DNA of 64,000 bases from Leekyejoonella antrihumi. Lineage in GTDB: Bacteria > Actinomycetota > Actinomycetes > Actinomycetales > Dermatophilaceae. Location: assembly GCF_007845645.1 (NCBI RefSeq), contig NZ_VCQV01000012.1, forward strand, positions 47,471-111,470, written 5' to 3'. The position numbers were made by a program, and so were the translations under genes. Below, one piece after another: positions 27,329 to 36,175 of this stretch. Position 1 is the first letter of the stretch, and each line of letters opens with the position of its first letter. The notes under the pieces were generated by a model. The model saw only the letters and a list, made by a program, of their open reading frames with translations. It searched no databases and was not told the DNA's origin.

Positions 27329-28033
27329 TCAGGTTGCGGCGAACCGATACCCGGCACGTGGCTCGGTCACGATCAGCGGCGCCTGCCCGTCGACCGCGAG
27401 CTTGGACCGTAACCGGCGCACGTAGACCCGCAGATACTCCGTCTCGGTCTCATACCCAGGACCCCAGACCCGGCGTAGCAGGTGCGCGTGGGAGAGCAGC
27501 GTGCCCGGTGCGATCACCAGCTCGCGCAGCAGAGCGAACTCGGTGGGAGTCAGGTGGATCGGGATGCCGTCGCGGCTGACCTGCTGCTTGGCCAGGTCCA
27601 CGACGAGGCCGCCGATCTGCACCACCGGCGAGGCATCCTCCGGAGTCGACGCCGGCCGGCTCCGTCGCAACGTGGCGGTGATCCGCGCCAGCAACTCCTC
27701 GATGCCGAAGGGCTTGGTCATGTAGTCGTCGGCCCCGACGTTGAGTGCAGCGACCTTGTCACGCTCACCGCCGCGGGCGGAGACAACGATGATGCCGATC
27801 GTCGAACGACCGCGGATCTGCCGGCACAGCTCGATGCCGTCCGCTGCGGGCAGCATCAGGTCCAGCAGCACGATGTCCGGGCGTTCGGTCTCGAGCAGGC
27901 GCAGCACTCTTGACCCGTCGGTCGACACCACCGTGTCAAACCCGCGCACCGTGAGGTTGGCACGAATCATGTCGACGATGTTGGGGTCGTCCTCGACCAC
28001 CAGCACCTTGGTCCGCGGGGAGGGATCACGCAT
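27329..28033 (-). CDS. OmpR/KdpE-family response regulator
   Basis: In this 234-residue protein the receiver domain has VLVVEDD (acidic pocket), phospho-acceptor Asp in DIVLLDLMLP near residue 54, and Lys in DDYMTKPFG. The C-terminal winged helix starts near 135 (LTPTEFALLRELVIAPGTLLSHAHLLRRVWG). Its start overlaps the 3' end of the kinase-fusion gene by eight bases, so it is the cognate regulator. It probably drives xylFGH immediately downstream. Confidence 0.9.
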   Translation of the reverse strand: MRDPSPRTKVLVVEDDPNIVDMIRANLTVRGFDTVVSTDGSRVLRLLETERPDIVLLDLMLPAADGIELCRQIRGRSTIGIIVVSARGGERDKVAALNVGADDYMTKPFGIEELLARITATLRRSRPASTPEDASPVVQIGGLVVDLAKQQVSRDGIPIHLTPTEFALLRELVIAPGTLLSHAHLLRRVWGPGYETETEYLRVYVRRLRSKLAVDGQAPLIVTEPRAGYRFAAT

Positions 28034-30464
28034 CGTCCGGCTCCATGGTCAGCGCGTCGGACTCCACCGGGAGCCGGACGAGGAACCGGGTTCCCGGATT
28101 CAGGGGCTCCTGCCGGAGGGTCCCCTGGTGCGCCTCGACGATGCCTCGAGTGATGGACAGGCCCAGCCCCGCACCAGCGGTGGCACCACGCCACAACGGC
28201 GGTTGCATCGCACCGACCTTCTCATCGCGAGAAGGCATCCCGACCCCGTCGTCGACGACGCCGATGACCACGTGGTCGGGTCCGTCCGCCCGGACGTCGA
28301 TGCGGACGGTGGTCCCTGGTGGGTTGTGACGCACCGCGTTGTCCATGAGATTCATCATCACCTGCTCGAGCCTGTCATGGTCCGCCCACACAGCGGGGAC
28401 GTCGGCCGCACAATGGATCTCGATCGCGTCAGCGGCCTGTGGCGACAGGCACGAACGTGCCGCATCGATCACCAGCGACAGGTCGACCCAGTCGGGCCGT
28501 ATCCGCAGCACCCCCGACTCGATCCTGGAGAAGTCGAGCAGGTCGTCCACCAGCGTGCGCAGCCGGGCCGACTCGCTGCTGATTCGGCTGAGGAACCGGC
28601 TCTGCGAGGCTTCGTCCCAGGTCACATCGGTCTGCATCAGGCTGGAAGCATAACCACGGATCGCGGTGAGCGGCGTACGCAGCTCATGGGACAGGCGGGC
28701 CAGGAACTGGCGCTGCATCTCCTGGGAGCGTCGTAGCGCCGTCGTCTCCCGACGCGCAAGTTCGCTGCGTTCCCGTTCCAGGGCGAGCAGGATGGAGTGC
28801 GCGGCGTCCTCGATCAGTACCCGTTCATCGGCGCTCGCAAGGCGGGTTCTCCACTCCGCTGCGAGCACCGTGCTGTCCGACAGACGAACGACCAGCCGGC
28901 TTCCACCGTGGGCAACCACTTGGACCCGGACCTGTCCATCCGCGTCGGCGGCATCGAGTGCGGCATCGGCGGCGGACGCGAGGCGCACAGAGTGCGCCAC
29001 ACCCGGCGGTGCGGCATGCGCACGGCGCGAGGTCCGCTCACCAGCGGCTCGTCCGAAGAGGCCGATCTCGTCCGCGCCCACCGCTTCGCGCAAGGTCTGC
29101 AGGGCCGTGCCGATGCCATCGGCGAGTGAGCCGGGGCCGGCCAGAGTCTGCAGCACCGCGCGGATCGTCTCCAGCACCTTGTTCCGTGCAGTCAGCTCGG
29201 CGAGCAGCCGCTCCCGCTCGAGTGCCGCTGCGGCATATCCGGCGTAGAGGTTGACGAGATCCAGCTCATCGGTGGCCGGCGACCCGGTATCCGAGCGGTA
29301 GATGCTGACAACCCCGGTGGCGCCGCTGCCGAGCGAGAACGGCACCGCCCACCAGCTGGCAATCCCGGCTTCGTCGAGCAGCCGGGCATAGGGGCCGAGC
29401 GCCTCGCTCGCCCTGACGTCCGGCTCCACGGCGACCGCGCTCTCCACGGCAGCCCTCGACAGCGGCCCGTTCGTGACGTAGAGCGGCAGGCTGCGCCACG
29501 CATCCTCCAGGGCCGGGGTCAGGCCTACGGAGCCCACGCATCTCAAGGTGGCTTCGTCGAGCAGGTGCAGGCTGAGCTGTTGTGCCCCCAGAGCCGCGCC
29601 GAGAGTGGACAGGATGAGGGTGAGTCCGGCCGACGGGTCGGCCGAGCTCAGGTGGCCGGCCAGGCCGTGCAGTCGGCTCAGCTGCCGGCGCGGAGCCGAC
29701 TGCACGTCGTGGCCCGCCATGAGGGCAAGCAGCTCGTCCGGGTGCGATCGCGCCGGGTCGACCTGCGCGACGACCCGACCATGCCGCAGGACGACCACTC
29801 GGCGCGTCAGGCGAAACAGCTGATCCACGTCGTGCGAGATGAGCAGGATCGTGGTGCCCTCGTCGCGGAACCGGCGGATGAGCAGCTCGACGTGAGCCGA
29901 GTCGGCCCGGCTCAGCACCGCCGTGGGCTCGTCCAGGAGCAGCAGTCGCGGTCGTGGGGACACCGCTTGCGCGACCGCGAGCAGCTGGCGCTCGGCTGCC
30001 GTCAGGGTCCACGCCGGCCGGGTCGAGTCGGCGATCGGGATGCCGAGATCGTCGAGCACGGCCCGCGCTCGAGCATGGAACCTGGACTCGGACATCAGCA
30101 GCGTGCGCCGCTCCTTGCCGAGCATGAGGTTGGACGCGACGTCCAGGTTGTCCGAGAGCACCAGATCCTGCCAGACCACACCGATCCCGCGAGCGGACCC
30201 CGGCGGCGGGCGCGACGTCAGGGGCTCCCCGTCGAGCCAGACCTCGCCGGACACCTCGCCGAGATCCCCACAGATGCATCGCAACAGGGTGGACTTGCCG
30301 GCGCCGTTGTCGCCGGCAATGCCGACGACCTCGCCCGGATAGACGTCCAGGTCGACACCTTGCAGCGCGGCCAGCCGGCCATAGCTGACCGACAGCCCGC
30401 GCACCCGAAGGACGGCCGGACCCGACTGCACCGTGTCGACCGCGGATGTCACCATGAACGCCAT
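28026..30464 (-). CDS. ABC ATPase - GAF - sensor histidine kinase fusion protein
   Basis: One 812-residue chain holds a sugar-type ABC ATPase domain (residues 15-250), one clear and one probable GAF domain (about 275-420 and 430-570) and a histidine kinase core (580-800). ABC motifs: Walker A GDNGAGKSTL at 51-60, Q-loop VWQD at 97-100, signature replaced by LTAAERQ at 154-160, Walker B LLLLDEPTA at 174-182, H-loop ISHD. Kinase motifs: phospho-His593 in LSHELRTPL, N-box MDNAVRHNPP, G1 VDDGVGMP and G2 GAGLGLS. There is no membrane segment, so it is cytoplasmic and could sense transporter state or sugar flux. Gene order with the regulator and xylFGH supports control of sugar uptake; the mechanism is inference. 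Confidence 0.9.
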   Translation of the reverse strand: MAFMVTSAVDTVQSGPAVLRVRGLSVSYGRLAALQGVDLDVYPGEVVGIAGDNGAGKSTLLRCICGDLGEVSGEVWLDGEPLTSRPPPGSARGIGVVWQDLVLSDNLDVASNLMLGKERRTLLMSESRFHARARAVLDDLGIPIADSTRPAWTLTAAERQLLAVAQAVSPRPRLLLLDEPTAVLSRADSAHVELLIRRFRDEGTTILLISHDVDQLFRLTRRVVVLRHGRVVAQVDPARSHPDELLALMAGHDVQSAPRRQLSRLHGLAGHLSSADPSAGLTLILSTLGAALGAQQLSLHLLDEATLRCVGSVGLTPALEDAWRSLPLYVTNGPLSRAAVESAVAVEPDVRASEALGPYARLLDEAGIASWWAVPFSLGSGATGVVSIYRSDTGSPATDELDLVNLYAGYAAAALERERLLAELTARNKVLETIRAVLQTLAGPGSLADGIGTALQTLREAVGADEIGLFGRAAGERTSRRAHAAPPGVAHSVRLASAADAALDAADADGQVRVQVVAHGGSRLVVRLSDSTVLAAEWRTRLASADERVLIEDAAHSILLALERERSELARRETTALRRSQEMQRQFLARLSHELRTPLTAIRGYASSLMQTDVTWDEASQSRFLSRISSESARLRTLVDDLLDFSRIESGVLRIRPDWVDLSLVIDAARSCLSPQAADAIEIHCAADVPAVWADHDRLEQVMMNLMDNAVRHNPPGTTVRIDVRADGPDHVVIGVVDDGVGMPSRDEKVGAMQPPLWRGATAGAGLGLSITRGIVEAHQGTLRQEPLNPGTRFLVRLPVESDALTMEPDDA

Positions 30465-30576
30465 TATCGCGGGCCGTCGTCATAGGTCGACTCTCGGTGG
30501 ACGCATGGCGCGCCGGTGGACGTCAGGGGGCCGAGCGCCACCGAGCCCGGGGCTGACCGGTCTTTGACGGAGCACC

Positions 30577-30935
30577 TCATCGCCACGTTGCGGCGTCACC
30601 ATCGCCCTTGACCTGGTTGTGGTGCGGATCCACCGCGAGCAGGTCAAGGGGGTCGTTCGGCAATTGCCGGCGCTGGTCGCCCGACCAGCGCCAGGCCTCA
30701 TCGCCCACGCGTCACCGGGGGCGACGGCGTGGTCGATCTGCACCGGCGAGTAGGACCTCGACGAGTGCTGGAAGGTTACGGTCAGGCCCGTATACGGGTC
30801 GTGCAACGTGCCGCTGAGCACCTTGCAGCCGCGGGTGCCCGCCTCCACGGTAGTTGCGACCAGGTCGCGACGCAGCACATCATTGCGCTGGTCGCGTCCG
30901 TTCCGGTCGATGTCGGACCAGCAGGCTACGCCCTG
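30577..30935 (-). pseudogene. Decayed DUF1524/HNH secreted nuclease-like gene
   Basis: In one frame 30935-30700 reads WSDIDRNGRDQRNDV...LRRDL...GCKVLSGTLHDPYTG and SPVQIDHAVAPGDAW. In another frame 30700-30577 continues with QRRQLPNDPLDLLAVDPH, HNQVKGDGDAATW and a stop. Together they follow the DUF1524 HNH family with its IDHVVAL...DAW core, so a frameshift splits it. The N-terminus is missing (in-frame stop at 30936) and the C-terminus is truncated. The remaining bases 30465-30576 hold nothing I recognise. Confidence 0.75.
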
Positions 30936-31741
30936 TCAGTCACCTTCGCCGGCGACTGGTGCATGGATACCCAGGCGACGAGGGCAATGATGGCGATCAG
31001 TGCCAGTGCGGTCACCGTGCCATCCCCATAGCCCAGCCCGTGACCAAATGACGGCGGCTTGCCGAACCAGTCCGCAAACGAAGCACCCAGCGGACGGGTG
31101 AGCACGTACGCGGTCCAGAAGGCAACCGTCGCGTTCAGGTTGAACTTCCACCACGCAATCGCGGGGATGGCGATCAGCACCGCGAACAGCACCCCGGAGG
31201 GGAAGAATCCGAGATTCAGGCTCGCGGCGGTGAGGTCGCCCGCCGCGGTGCCGAGCGCAAAGGTCGTCAGGACGGTGGCCCAGTAGTAGACCTCGCGCCG
31301 GCGGGTGGTGATGCTGTGAATGGACAACGTGTGCTCGCTGCGCCACCACAGGGTGAGCACGACGACAAGCACCAGAGCATAGAAGGCCGTCGAGTAGGGA
31401 TAGGCGATTCCGGCCCCCACGTGCAGTCCGTCGGCAACCATGGTCCCGAACACCGCCACCATCGCCACCGCAAACCAGTAGGCCGGTGCGACATACCCGC
31501 GCACGCGAAACTGCAGCCACATGGCGACGGCGAAGCCGAGCACACCGACGACGCCGGCCAGCACCAGGTTGACACCCCCGAGATAGTCGGAGGCTGCCTC
31601 TCCCATACCGGTGGTGAGCACCTTGATGACCCAGAACAGCACCGTGATCTCAGGCACCTTGGCCAGCGTCGCTCGCGCACTGTGCGGGTGAGCCAGCCGC
31701 GTCCCGAACGATGGGTCCGTCTGCGTTGATGCGGTATCCAT
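30926..31741 (-). CDS. COG4705-type multi-pass membrane protein
   Basis: The 271-residue protein has about eight hydrophobic helices in a repeated pattern (VPEITVLFWVIKVLTTGMGEAASDYL and VYYWATVLTTFALGTAAGDLTA are similar halves). The VLTTGMGE/VLTTFALGTAAGD motifs are characteristic of this uncharacterised inner-membrane family. ATG at 31741, six bases after GAGG; the longer frame has no RBS. Divergent from a sensor kinase gene, with which it may share a promoter region. Confidence 0.75.
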   Translation of the reverse strand: MDTASTQTDPSFGTRLAHPHSARATLAKVPEITVLFWVIKVLTTGMGEAASDYLGGVNLVLAGVVGVLGFAVAMWLQFRVRGYVAPAYWFAVAMVAVFGTMVADGLHVGAGIAYPYSTAFYALVLVVVLTLWWRSEHTLSIHSITTRRREVYYWATVLTTFALGTAAGDLTAASLNLGFFPSGVLFAVLIAIPAIAWWKFNLNATVAFWTAYVLTRPLGASFADWFGKPPSFGHGLGYGDGTVTALALIAIIALVAWVSMHQSPAKVTDRA

Positions 31742-31854
31742 GGACATCCTCAGGGATCGGGTGCTCTGGCCACCGGCGATCCTTCCGGGCAGCGCTGAAC
31801 GCACCCTGAGAGAACGCGGTGAGCACATCAACCCGGTGCAGGCAGAATGGCCGC

Positions 31855-33252
31855 ATGCGACGTCTGCGCCGGGCCGGTCTGCGCCCTCGGGGTATGCGGC
31901 CCCGGCTCACCGCCCTCACCGCCCTGGTCGTCGCCGCTCCCCTGCTGCTCGGTGTCCTGGTGCTGGCCACCCTCATGCAGCGCACGCTCAGCTCCAACCT
32001 GAGCACGGCGGCTCACCAGCAGGCGCAGAACGTCGCGGCGATCGTCGAGTCCTCCGGGCCGTCAGGGATCAATGCGCAGCGCCAGGACGTGCAGGAGGGG
32101 TTCACAGTCGACGTTCTCGATGCTGCCGGACGGCTCGCCTACAGCTCGGTCGCGCATGCGCGCACGCCCCTGGCACCGACTCGGCCGACCCCTGGCCACA
32201 CCACGGTCACCGGCGTCCGCCAGTTCTGGCTGCCCGGCGACGTACACACTCCCCTGGTCGTCGCGGTCGGCGTCACGCACGACGACCAGGCCTACGTCGT
32301 TCAGGTCGCCAGCTCGCAGCAGGACCAGCACGAAGCGGTCTCCGCCGCGGTCAAGTATCTCTTGCTGGCCGTGCCCGTGCTCGTGGGCCTGAGCGCGATC
32401 GCCACCTGGTGGCTGGTCACGACCACCCTCCGCCCCGTGGAGCGCATTCGGGCACAGGTCGAGCGGATCACTGCCGCTCGACTCGACGACCGCGTCCCGG
32501 TGTCCGCGGTCGGAGACGAGATCTCAACGCTGGCGCAGACCATGAATGCGATGCTGGCGCGGCTGCAGCGGGCGCAGTCTGCCCAGCAGCGCTTCGTCTC
32601 CGACGCGAGCCATGAGCTGAGGTCGCCCCTGGCCACCGTTCGCGCTGCCCTGGAGGTCGGCTCCGAGGACGGCGCCGATGCCTCCTGGTTGCAGCTGCGG
32701 CCGCTCGTGGACACCGAGGTGGCCCGTCTGCAGCAGCTGGTCGACGGTCTGCTGCTGCTGTCCAGAGCCGATGACCACGGCATGCGCCTGCGGGTCGTCG
32801 ACACGGACCTCGACGACCTCGTCGCCGACGAAACCCTCCGCCTCCGGGCCCGAGGCGAGCATCGGACCGTGTCTCACGTCACTCCCGTGCGAGTTCGCGG
32901 CGACCGGGGCCTCCTCGAGCATGTCGTCCGCAACCTCGGGGACAACGCGTTGCGCCATGCGAGGTCGGTGGTCCAGCTCAGCCTGCTGCCGGACGCGGCC
33001 GGTGCGGTGATCCGTGTCGAGGACGACGGATCGGGGGTGCCGGTGGCCGAACGGGACCACATCTTCGATCGATTCGTCAGATTGGATGAGAGCAGGTCAC
33101 GCGACGCGGGCGGATCCGGTCTGGGCCTGGCCATCTCCCGCGAGATCGTGCGTGCGCACGGTGGCCGGCTCGGCGTGACCACCTCGTCGCTGGGCGGTGC
33201 GTGTTTCGAAATCTGGTTGCCGCTTCAGCCGTCGCTCTCCGAGAGCCGGTAG
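31855..33252 (+). CDS. Sensor histidine kinase, HAMP type
   Basis: The protein has about 465 residues: one helix near residues 18-40, an outer domain of about 120 residues, a second helix near 165-190, then HAMP (TTTLRPVERIRAQVERITAARLDDRVPV). The phospho-His is in FVSDASHELRSPL, N-box NLGDNALRHA, and G boxes VEDDGSGVP and GGSGLGLAISREIV. It is a canonical membrane sensor. Its cognate regulator is probably the gene converging on it, whose coding sequence it overlaps by 28 bases. The ATG at 31855 was chosen over an upstream GTG; RBS weak. Confidence 0.88.
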   Translation: MRRLRRAGLRPRGMRPRLTALTALVVAAPLLLGVLVLATLMQRTLSSNLSTAAHQQAQNVAAIVESSGPSGINAQRQDVQEGFTVDVLDAAGRLAYSSVAHARTPLAPTRPTPGHTTVTGVRQFWLPGDVHTPLVVAVGVTHDDQAYVVQVASSQQDQHEAVSAAVKYLLLAVPVLVGLSAIATWWLVTTTLRPVERIRAQVERITAARLDDRVPVSAVGDEISTLAQTMNAMLARLQRAQSAQQRFVSDASHELRSPLATVRAALEVGSEDGADASWLQLRPLVDTEVARLQQLVDGLLLLSRADDHGMRLRVVDTDLDDLVADETLRLRARGEHRTVSHVTPVRVRGDRGLLEHVVRNLGDNALRHARSVVQLSLLPDAAGAVIRVEDDGSGVPVAERDHIFDRFVRLDESRSRDAGGSGLGLAISREIVRAHGGRLGVTTSSLGGACFEIWLPLQPSLSESR

Positions 33253-33941
33253 CCGAGCCCGCGGACCGTCTCGATGGTGCGCCGACCGAAGGGTACGTCC
33301 ACCTTCTTGCGCAGGTATCCGACATAGACCTCGACGATGTTCAGATCACCGTCGAAGGACTCGCCCCACACGTGGTCGAGAATGTCCTGCTTGGACAGGA
33401 CCGCTCCCGATCGGGTGATGAACAGCTCGAGGACGGTGAACTCGCGCGGCGTCAGATCGATCCGCTCACCGCCTCGGGACACCTGATGGGCGACGGGGTC
33501 CATGACCAGGTCACCCGCCTTCAAGAGCGTCTTGGGCTCGGGTCGGCTGCGCCGGATCAGCGCGTGGATGCGTGCCACGAGCACGACGAAGCTGAACGGC
33601 TTGATCAGGTAGTCGTCCGCGCCCAGCTCGAACGCGTCCGCCTGGTCGTACTCGCCGTCCTTGGCGGTCAGCATCAGCACCGGGGTCCACACGTCCACGG
33701 CTCGAAGCCGCTTCAACACGGTGTAGCCGTTGGCCGACGGCAGCATGATGTCGAGCAGCACCACGTCGAAGTCGCGCTCCCGCGCCGCCCAGATCGCCTT
33801 CTCCCCGTCGTGCACGACCTCCACCTCGAACCCCTCGTGGACCAGGCCGCGCCGCACGATCTCGGCCAGCGCGCGCTCGTCCTCCACGACCAGGACCCGC
33901 GGGGGCCCTGGCGCCGGGTTGGCCTCAGTTGGCGAAGACAT
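33225..33941 (-). CDS. OmpR-family response regulator
   Basis: The 238-residue protein has acidic pocket VLVVEDE, acceptor Asp in DVVLLDIMLP near residue 62, Lys in DDYLIKPFS, and winged helix LTPREFTVLELFITRSGAVLSKQDILDHVWG. It is arranged tail to tail with the sensor kinase at 31855-33252, their 3' ends overlapping, so expression of the pair cannot come from one transcript. It lies 47 bp upstream (on the same strand) of the FetB-like gene and could be read into it. Confidence 0.88.
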   Translation of the reverse strand: MSSPTEANPAPGPPRVLVVEDERALAEIVRRGLVHEGFEVEVVHDGEKAIWAARERDFDVVLLDIMLPSANGYTVLKRLRAVDVWTPVLMLTAKDGEYDQADAFELGADDYLIKPFSFVVLVARIHALIRRSRPEPKTLLKAGDLVMDPVAHQVSRGGERIDLTPREFTVLELFITRSGAVLSKQDILDHVWGESFDGDLNIVEVYVGYLRKKVDVPFGRRTIETVRGLGYRLSESDG

Positions 33942-33988
33942 CCGCCCATCCTACGGTCGGGGCGCTCCATCCCGCGGCCGGGCGACGC

Positions 33989-34762
33989 CTACTGCGCGGG
34001 CCTGGGAACGGTGTCGGCGAGCCGCAGATCGGCCGTGAACAGCCGCCGCGCGACGCCAACAGCGACAACAACCGTGGTCGTGGCCGCCGCCGCGAGCACC
34101 AGGAACATCACCACGGCCTGCACCCGCACCGCCTCGGCCGGGCTCACCCCGGCCAGGATCAGACCGGTCATGGCGCCCGGCAAGAAGACGATGCCGATGG
34201 CCTTGGTCTTCTCGATCTGCGGCAGCAGCGCCGAGCGAAGGGCGGCGCGCACGTAGGGCCGGCAGACTGCGGCGGTGTCGTGTCCGAGGGCGAGCCTGGC
34301 CTCGACCTGCTCGCGCTTGTCGGCGATCTCCTCGACGACCCGACGTCCCGCCAGGACCGTGGCCGTCATCGAGTTGCCCACCATCATGCCCGCGATCGGG
34401 ACGACCGTGCGCCCATTCACCGGGAAGACGCGCAGACCGAAGATCACGCCGAGGGTGACCACCGAGGCGGCGCCGAAGGCCGCCAGGGACACCCATCGCA
34501 GGCCGGGCACGGCCGGTGAACGACGAGCCGTGACATCCGCGGCGTACCCGACCATGAGCACCACCCACAGCCAGGACCACCAGATCGTGCGATGCGGCGA
34601 GACCACCAGCGTCAGCAGGCCGCCCACGACCGCCAGCTGCACCGCCATCCGCAGCGCCGCCACGACGATGTCCCGTTCGATCCGCAGGCCGAGGGCGGCG
34701 GACAGTCCGGCCGCCACCACGACCAGCAGCACTGAGACCGCCAGCCCGACCCAGGTGATCAC
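33989..34762 (-). CDS. fetB: FetB/UPF0014-family ABC exporter permease
   Basis: The 257-residue membrane protein has about seven helices. The family motifs MMVGNSMTATVLAGRRV, ALGHDTAAVCRPYVRAALRSALLPQIEKTKAIGIVFLPGAMTGLILAG are those of FetB (YbbM), in which the metal or metabolite exporter couples to FetA. In E. coli FetAB relieves iron stress. GTG start overlapping the fetA stop (GTGA), so the pair is coupled. Confidence 0.85.
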   Translation of the reverse strand: MITWVGLAVSVLLVVVAAGLSAALGLRIERDIVVAALRMAVQLAVVGGLLTLVVSPHRTIWWSWLWVVLMVGYAADVTARRSPAVPGLRWVSLAAFGAASVVTLGVIFGLRVFPVNGRTVVPIAGMMVGNSMTATVLAGRRVVEEIADKREQVEARLALGHDTAAVCRPYVRAALRSALLPQIEKTKAIGIVFLPGAMTGLILAGVSPAEAVRVQAVVMFLVLAAAATTTVVVAVGVARRLFTADLRLADTVPRPAQ

Positions 34763-35382
34763 TGCGCGTCTCCCACGGCAAAGACGTCATCGGCGATCCG
34801 GTCGCGCTGCTGCAGGTCGTGGGTCACCCACACGATCGTCATACCGGCTCCTGCGAGCGCGCGCGCTGCGTCCTCGACGACGCGCGCGGCATCAGGGTCG
34901 AGGCTCGAGGTCGGCTCATCCATCAGCAGTGCCTCCGGCTCGGTCGTCAGGGTGCGGGCCAGACAGACCCGCTGCAGCTCACCACCGGACAGGTCGGCCG
35001 TGTCCCGGTCGAGCATGGACGCGGTGAGCGCCACCTGCTCCAGGACTCGCGCGTAGTCCGTATCGGAGCGCTCGGCCCCCTGCCGCAGGTTGGCTCGCAC
35101 CGTGCCGGGGAACGGTGTCGGCCGCTGGAAGATCATGCCCACCCGGCGCCGCAGCTCACGCACGTCGAGACCGGCGACGTCCACTCCCCCGTACCGCACC
35201 GCACCGGAGGTCGGTACGTCCAACCGGTTGATCAGTCGCAGCAGGCTCGTCTTGCCGCTGCCCGACGGGCCGCACACCGCGGTGATCGCTCCCGGCCGGA
35301 ACGCCGCACTCACACCGTCCAGGATGAGGCGGCCGTTGCGATGCACGACCACCTGGTCCACCACCACGTCGCGTCCGTCCAT
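34759..35382 (-). CDS. fetA: FetA-like ABC transporter ATPase
   Basis: The 207-residue protein has Walker A GPSGSGKTSLL, Q-loop IFQRPTPFPGTV, signature LSGGELQRV, Walker B ALLMDEPTSSLD and H-loop VTHD. Length and the pairing with a UPF0014 permease identify the FetA type. ATG at 35382; the longer frame runs into the divergent promoter region of the SigK locus and was rejected. Confidence 0.87.
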   Translation of the reverse strand: MDGRDVVVDQVVVHRNGRLILDGVSAAFRPGAITAVCGPSGSGKTSLLRLINRLDVPTSGAVRYGGVDVAGLDVRELRRRVGMIFQRPTPFPGTVRANLRQGAERSDTDYARVLEQVALTASMLDRDTADLSGGELQRVCLARTLTTEPEALLMDEPTSSLDPDAARVVEDAARALAGAGMTIVWVTHDLQQRDRIADDVFAVGDAQ

Positions 35383-35447
35383 GACGCCATCATGCTGTAT
35401 GCCGGGTGGCCTGCCGCGCCGCCGAGCGCACGTCGTTCGACCGGGCA

Positions 35448-35475
35448 CCAATCCGGTTAGGCTTCGGCGACGAAT
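35448..35475 (+). promoter_or_regulatory. SigK-type promoter of the sigK-rskA operon
   Basis: CCAATCC at 35448-35454 and CGAAT at 35471-35475 with a 16-bp spacer. The same pair recurs before the sortase (37091) and the FAD oxidoreductase (37928), with identical flanks CACCAATCCGG in two cases. It resembles the Mycobacterium SigK consensus CCATCC-N16-CCGAAT, so sigK is probably autoregulated. Confidence 0.75.
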
Positions 35476-35517
35476 CACCGTCGATTCAAGACCCCGTAAC
35501 CGAAGGAGTGCACCCGC

Positions 35518-35598
35518 ATGTTCGGCGATTTTGCACACTCGGTCTCGGCTGCGACGTTCATCCTGGCCACGGGGAGATGCGATGCGACCACTGCATAG
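35518..35598 (+). CDS. Possible 26-residue leader peptide overlapping sigK
   Basis: An ATG preceded by AAGGAG at nine-base spacing opens a 26-codon frame (MFGDFAHSVSAATFILATGR...) that ends 17 bases inside sigK in another frame. It lies directly after the SigK-type promoter. It could couple or tune sigK translation. No similarity is recognised, and it may be fortuitous. Confidence 0.35.
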   Translation: MFGDFAHSVSAATFILATGRCDATTA

Positions 35599-36175
35599 CA
35601 CCACGCCGGACTCGGACGGCGAACCACCCGGAGACCCGCTGACGACACTGCTCTCGGCAAGCGCACGCGGTGACGAGTCGAGCTTTGCTCGGCTCTATGA
35701 CCAGACCGGCCCACGAATATTCGGCCTGGTGCTGCGCGTCATCCGTGACCGGGCCCAGGCCGAAGAGGTGACCCAGGAGGTCTACCTCGACATCTGGCGG
35801 CAGAGCGCCCGCTTTGACGCCGCCCGCGGCAGTGCCCTCTCGTGGATGATGACGATCGCCCACCGCAAGTCTGTCGACCGGGTTCGCTCCTCCGAGGCGC
35901 AGAGCCGCCGGGATACGACGTATGACATGAAGCAGCAGGCAGTCCCGTATGACACCACAGTCGAAAGTGCACACCGCGGTCTGGACGCCGAGCGGGTGCG
36001 CAAGGCACTGGAGACGCTGACGCCGACCCAGCGTGAGGCTCTCGAGCTGGCCTACTTCGGCGGCTACACGCATCGTGAGGTCGCCGCCCTGCTGAATTTG
36101 CCCGAAGGAACCGCAAAAACCCGCATCCGCGACGGATTGATCCGCCTGCGTGACACGATGGGAGTGGAGCAATGA
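35582..36175 (+). CDS. sigK: ECF RNA polymerase sigma factor SigK
   Basis: The 197-residue protein has region 2 SSFARLYDQTGPRIFGLVLRVIRDRAQAEEVTQEVYLDIWRQSARFD and W-rich 2.4 ALSWMMTIAHRKSVDRVRS. Region 4 is ALETLTPTQREALELAYFGGYTHREVAALLNLPEGTAKTRIRDGLIRLRD. It is the ECF sigma type whose partner is RskA, encoded immediately downstream with an ATGA overlap. The surrounding fatty-acid genes match the Mycobacterium tuberculosis sigK locus. GGGGAG RBS before the ATG. Confidence 0.92.
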   Translation: MRPLHSTTPDSDGEPPGDPLTTLLSASARGDESSFARLYDQTGPRIFGLVLRVIRDRAQAEEVTQEVYLDIWRQSARFDAARGSALSWMMTIAHRKSVDRVRSSEAQSRRDTTYDMKQQAVPYDTTVESAHRGLDAERVRKALETLTPTQREALELAYFGGYTHREVAALLNLPEGTAKTRIRDGLIRLRDTMGVEQ

